Of a DNA stretch of 8,445 bases, positions 6,041-8,445 are shown piece by piece. The position numbers were made by a program, and so were the translations under genes. Every line of letters begins with the position of its first letter. Within the stretch, counting starts at the first letter, position 1. This DNA is from Candidatus Geohydrothermomicrobium daggyaiense. Its GTDB lineage: Bacteria; Actinomycetota; Geothermincolia; Fen-727; JACVIW01. The notes under the pieces were generated by a model. It was given only the letters and a program-made list of their open reading frames with translations. It was not told where the DNA came from and did no database searches. The DNA is taken from assembly GCA_015711695.1 (NCBI GenBank), contig JACVIW010000091.1, positions 1 to 8,445 of the forward strand, in the 5' to 3' direction.

Positions 6041-6580
6041 TCATCTTCGATTCTCACTTAAAATATTTCCAAGCATCTCCATTATGGAATTTCTCGTCGA
6101 AGTTTCGATTTTTACAATTGTTACATCTCTTCTTTTTCTTATCCTGTCAAGGAAAGGATGTCTTTTATTTTGGATGGTTCCAATGACTCGTTTGGGACTG
6201 TTCAGCGCGCGCACCACTGCATCAACGAAGCGAGGGCTTGATATTTCCATGGACGCGATTTCGTCAATTACGATAAATCTTATTTTAGGGTCCTGAATCG
6301 CTTTATCTATAGACGGAACCGCTATTTGTTCTATGTCTTCAAGGTTGACGTAATAGCGTCCGACTTTTATGGACGAGCTTATATTAACGGAGGCGAGGAT
6401 TCCCTCTTTTCCATCGAGAGTAAAAATAGAAAATCCGGTGCGTTTTTCGCCATTTCTTATCTCAGACGTGTAAAAGCCGCCAGCATCTTTCATGTCCTGG
6501 GTGAGCCTCATTATTATTTTTGTCTTGCCACATCCTGGCTTTCCGGTTAGAAGGATATGTCTTCTTTCCTCTTCCATCAT
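6041..6580 (-). CDS. THEP1-family nucleoside-triphosphatase (NTPase_1)
   Basis: This 179-residue protein matches the THEP1/NTPCR family in length and motifs: P-loop GKPGCGKT (13-20), family signature GGFYTSEIR (34-42) with GF (49-50), VGRYYVNLED (73-82), Walker B IRFIVIDEIASME (100-112), and a C-terminal GTIQNKRHPFLDRI motif. Characterised members (Aquifex THEP1, human NTPCR) hydrolyse ATP, GTP and other NTPs slowly; their physiological role is unknown. The start is ambiguous between adjacent codons ATG 6580 and ATG 6577, both very close to a GAGG. It begins 33 bases after the ligase stop and is 73 bases ahead of the sirtuin, so it is probably cotranscribed with both. No membrane segment or extra domain is seen. 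The family call is firm; its role in this operon is unexplained. Confidence 0.93.
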   Translation of the reverse strand: MMEEERRHILLTGKPGCGKTKIIMRLTQDMKDAGGFYTSEIRNGEKRTGFSIFTLDGKEGILASVNISSSIKVGRYYVNLEDIEQIAVPSIDKAIQDPKIRFIVIDEIASMEISSPRFVDAVVRALNSPKRVIGTIQNKRHPFLDRIRKRRDVTIVKIETSTRNSIMEMLGNILSENRR

Positions 6581-6613
6581 CCTCAGCTGGAAAAGAGATC
6601 GCCGCTTCTTTAC

Positions 6614-8338
6614 CTAATCTATTTCCATCTCCTGAGCAAGGTCACGAAGTTCTCTGCGTAGCACTTTGCCCGCCGCGCTTGCGGGGAGCTGTTCGACTAT
6701 TTTAAGCACTCTAATCTTTTTATATTTCGCGAGCCTCGCATTTGCGTAATCGAGCAGTTCGCTTTCGGTAACTGAAGCGCCCGAAACGAGTTCGACAAAA
6801 GCGATTGGGACATCCCCGTATCGGTCATCCTTTTTTCCGACTACTGCTGACTGTGCCACCGCAGGATGCTCGTTTATGACTTCCTCCAAATCGCGAGGGT
6901 ACACATTGTACCCCTTGTAAATCAGCATATCTTTCTTTCTGTCGACGATATAGAGATAGCCATCTTCATCAAATTTTCCGAGGTCGCCTGATTTTAGCCA
7001 TCCGTTTTTTAGAACAAGAGCCGTTTCCTCAGGTTTGTTCCAGTAGCCTTTCATGACCTGTGGCCCTTTAATTAGTATTTCGCCTACCTCGCCAACGGGA
7101 AGCTCTTTTTCATCATTTTCAGGGTCAACAATTTTTATTTCGGTATCCGCAAGCGGAAGCCCCACTGACCCAAGGCGGTAACCCTCTCTGCTGGGTGGAT
7201 TGCACGAGCAGCCCATTGTGCATTCGGATAAGCCGTAGGCTTCACATACCACGCCGGGAATTCTCTCAAGAAGGTTCTCAAGCAGGTATTGAGGGATAGG
7301 CGCAGCTCCTGACACTACGAGTCTTATTTCGGACATATCAATTTCTTTATATAAGGGATGTTCGACAATTGGCACAAAGAGTTGCGGAGCTCCTCCGAAC
7401 GCTGTCGCGCGGTACTTGTTTATACCGGTGAGGTATTCCCCGGGGTCAAACCGGGGATACACGATTGAGGTGACCCCCCCGAGTATGAGGTGGTTGAGGT
7501 ATCCCACAACCCCCATGGCATGGAACCAGGGCACGACGACAAGGATAACCTCGGCTCCTGGTCGGGTTGGGTGGTTCTCCGGCTTGTCTCCCTCCTGAAG
7601 CTGTCTGCCTATCCTCCCGTTTTCATAAGTGACCTGCCCCCCGCCAAACCAGTAGAAAAACTGGCAGCAGTTAACCACTACGTTGTAATGTGTGACCATT
7701 ACGCCCTTTGGCGTGCCGGTGGTGCCTCCTGTATACGCTACATGGGCGATATCGGAGATGGGGTCAATATCAACCTCAGGTGGCTCCGGGTCGTGCTCTG
7801 CGACCAGTGAGGTAAAGTCAATCGTTCCCTCGGGTAGCGGCATTTTTTGAAGGGCCTTCGTCGGTGCGGAAATCGGGGGGTAACAGTCTGCTAGACTCAC
7901 GATTATAGTTCTTTTCACAGGCGTGTGGGGTAATACGTTTTGAGGTGTTGCGAACAGCAAATCAAGCCCGATGAATGTTTCGACGCCCGCGTCATTTAAC
8001 TGAAAGTGAAGTTCTCTTTCGGCAAGGAGGGGGCTCAGGGGAACGAACACTGCTCCGGCTTTCAACAAACCGTAATACCCGATAGCGAACTGCGTGCTGT
8101 TGGGCAGATGAATGCCAACCCTGTCGCCCTTCCTTACTCCCATCTCGTACAGTGCCCGAGCGAATCTGTCTGAGAGGTTGTCAAGTTCGCGGAATGTTAT
8201 TTCTGTTCCGCCAAAAATTATCGCGTTTCGATCCGGCCAGTTTAAAGCAGAGGATTTAAGTATTTGAGGAATGGGGATCACGGGGTAATCGAGATTTTTG
8301 CAAACTCCTGTGGGCCAGCATTTATAGTTTTTCTCCAT
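6614..8338 (-). CDS. Acyl-CoA ligase, AMP-forming (long-chain fatty-acid-CoA ligase type)
   Basis: The enzyme would activate a carboxylic acid with ATP to acyl-AMP and then form acyl-CoA. All adenylate-forming motifs are present in 574 residues: A3 P-loop YTGGTTGTPKG (202-212), PWFHAMG with His273, A5 YGLSE (368-372), A7 SGDLG (450-454, Asp452), A8 DRKKDMLIYKGYNVYP (466-481) and A10 with catalytic Lys558 in LPASAAGKVLRREL. FadD-like features such as KGYNVYP and the length favour a medium- or long-chain acid, but the substrate is not proven. Lys558 sits in PxxxxGK, the motif recognised by lysine acyltransferases in related synthetases. A cysteine cluster (365, 373, 377, 379) next to A5 is unusual. 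ATG 8338 follows an AAGGAGG by five bases, a strong ribosome site. It heads the visible operon with the NTPase and sirtuin downstream, and may be coupled to an upstream gene ending at 8359. Confidence 0.95.
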   Translation of the reverse strand: MEKNYKCWPTGVCKNLDYPVIPIPQILKSSALNWPDRNAIIFGGTEITFRELDNLSDRFARALYEMGVRKGDRVGIHLPNSTQFAIGYYGLLKAGAVFVPLSPLLAERELHFQLNDAGVETFIGLDLLFATPQNVLPHTPVKRTIIVSLADCYPPISAPTKALQKMPLPEGTIDFTSLVAEHDPEPPEVDIDPISDIAHVAYTGGTTGTPKGVMVTHYNVVVNCCQFFYWFGGGQVTYENGRIGRQLQEGDKPENHPTRPGAEVILVVVPWFHAMGVVGYLNHLILGGVTSIVYPRFDPGEYLTGINKYRATAFGGAPQLFVPIVEHPLYKEIDMSEIRLVVSGAAPIPQYLLENLLERIPGVVCEAYGLSECTMGCSCNPPSREGYRLGSVGLPLADTEIKIVDPENDEKELPVGEVGEILIKGPQVMKGYWNKPEETALVLKNGWLKSGDLGKFDEDGYLYIVDRKKDMLIYKGYNVYPRDLEEVINEHPAVAQSAVVGKKDDRYGDVPIAFVELVSGASVTESELLDYANARLAKYKKIRVLKIVEQLPASAAGKVLRRELRDLAQEMEID

Positions 8339-8358
8339 TTTTCCTCCTTAATTTTTCC

Positions 8359-8445
8359 TTACGTTTTATTCCTGGTGTCCCAGATCTCCCCGGGTGTGAT
8401 GAGCTCGATGACTGATAAGGCACAGCCGGACCGTCGCGAGAATTG
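8359..8445 (-). CDS. Possible C-terminal end of an upstream gene (partial)
   Basis: A minus-strand frame is open from the right edge to TAA at 8359-8361 and encodes 28 residues ending in IELITPGEIWDTRNKT. The stop is 20 bases before the ligase ATG, with the ligase ribosome site between them, which is typical operon spacing. I do not recognise the fragment. A second frame also stays open until about 8371, so the choice of frame rests on the protein-like composition and the spacing. If real, the operon has at least four genes and its promoter lies outside the window. Confidence 0.35.
   Translation of the reverse strand, partial: QFSRRSGCALSVIELITPGEIWDTRNKT

Overview
The window is bacterial chromosomal DNA: Shine-Dalgarno-led genes, a tRNA with an encoded CCA end, sigma70-type promoter elements and Rho-independent termination. 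No phage, transposase, CRISPR or plasmid functions were seen. The lineage cannot be fixed from this sequence alone. The mix of genes would suit an environmental, possibly anaerobic bacterium, but that is a guess.

Layout. Positions 1-456 (minus) hold the N-terminal part of a response regulator that runs off the left edge. A 358-base spacer follows and contains a well-formed promoter for tRNA-Gly(CCC) at 815-890 (plus). From 891 to about 2986 there is roughly 2.1 kb with no intact gene. Its main content is a decayed alpha/beta-hydrolase pseudogene (1754-2619, minus), readable in two frames with three in-frame stops. A weaker possible methyltransferase remnant lies at 1138-1377 (minus). At 3020-4939 (plus) lies an intact secreted, surface-anchored protein of 639 residues. 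It has a signal peptide, two copies of a beta-rich module plus InlB-like repeat, a TIG/IPT-like domain, and a C-terminal Cys-Gly-Gly-Gly / transmembrane / Arg-rich tail that looks like a protein-sorting signal.

The right half is a minus-strand gene set read from 8338 down to 5080: a FadD-type acyl-CoA ligase, a THEP1-family NTPase and a Sir2 family NAD-dependent deacylase. The gaps are 33 and 73 bases, so the three are probably one operon. A possible end of a further upstream gene lies at 8359-8445. This operon converges on the surface-protein gene, and a strong symmetrical hairpin at 5007-5037 can terminate transcription from both sides.

How the genes may work together. The ligase carries the PxxxxGK form of the A10 lysine motif. 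In acetyl-CoA synthetase this lysine is switched off by acylation and restored by a sirtuin. Ligase and sirtuin in one operon therefore suggest a local control loop for fatty- or organic-acid activation, with the THEP1 protein as an unexplained third member. This is the most interesting hypothesis in the window. It is inference from motif and gene order, not something the sequence proves.
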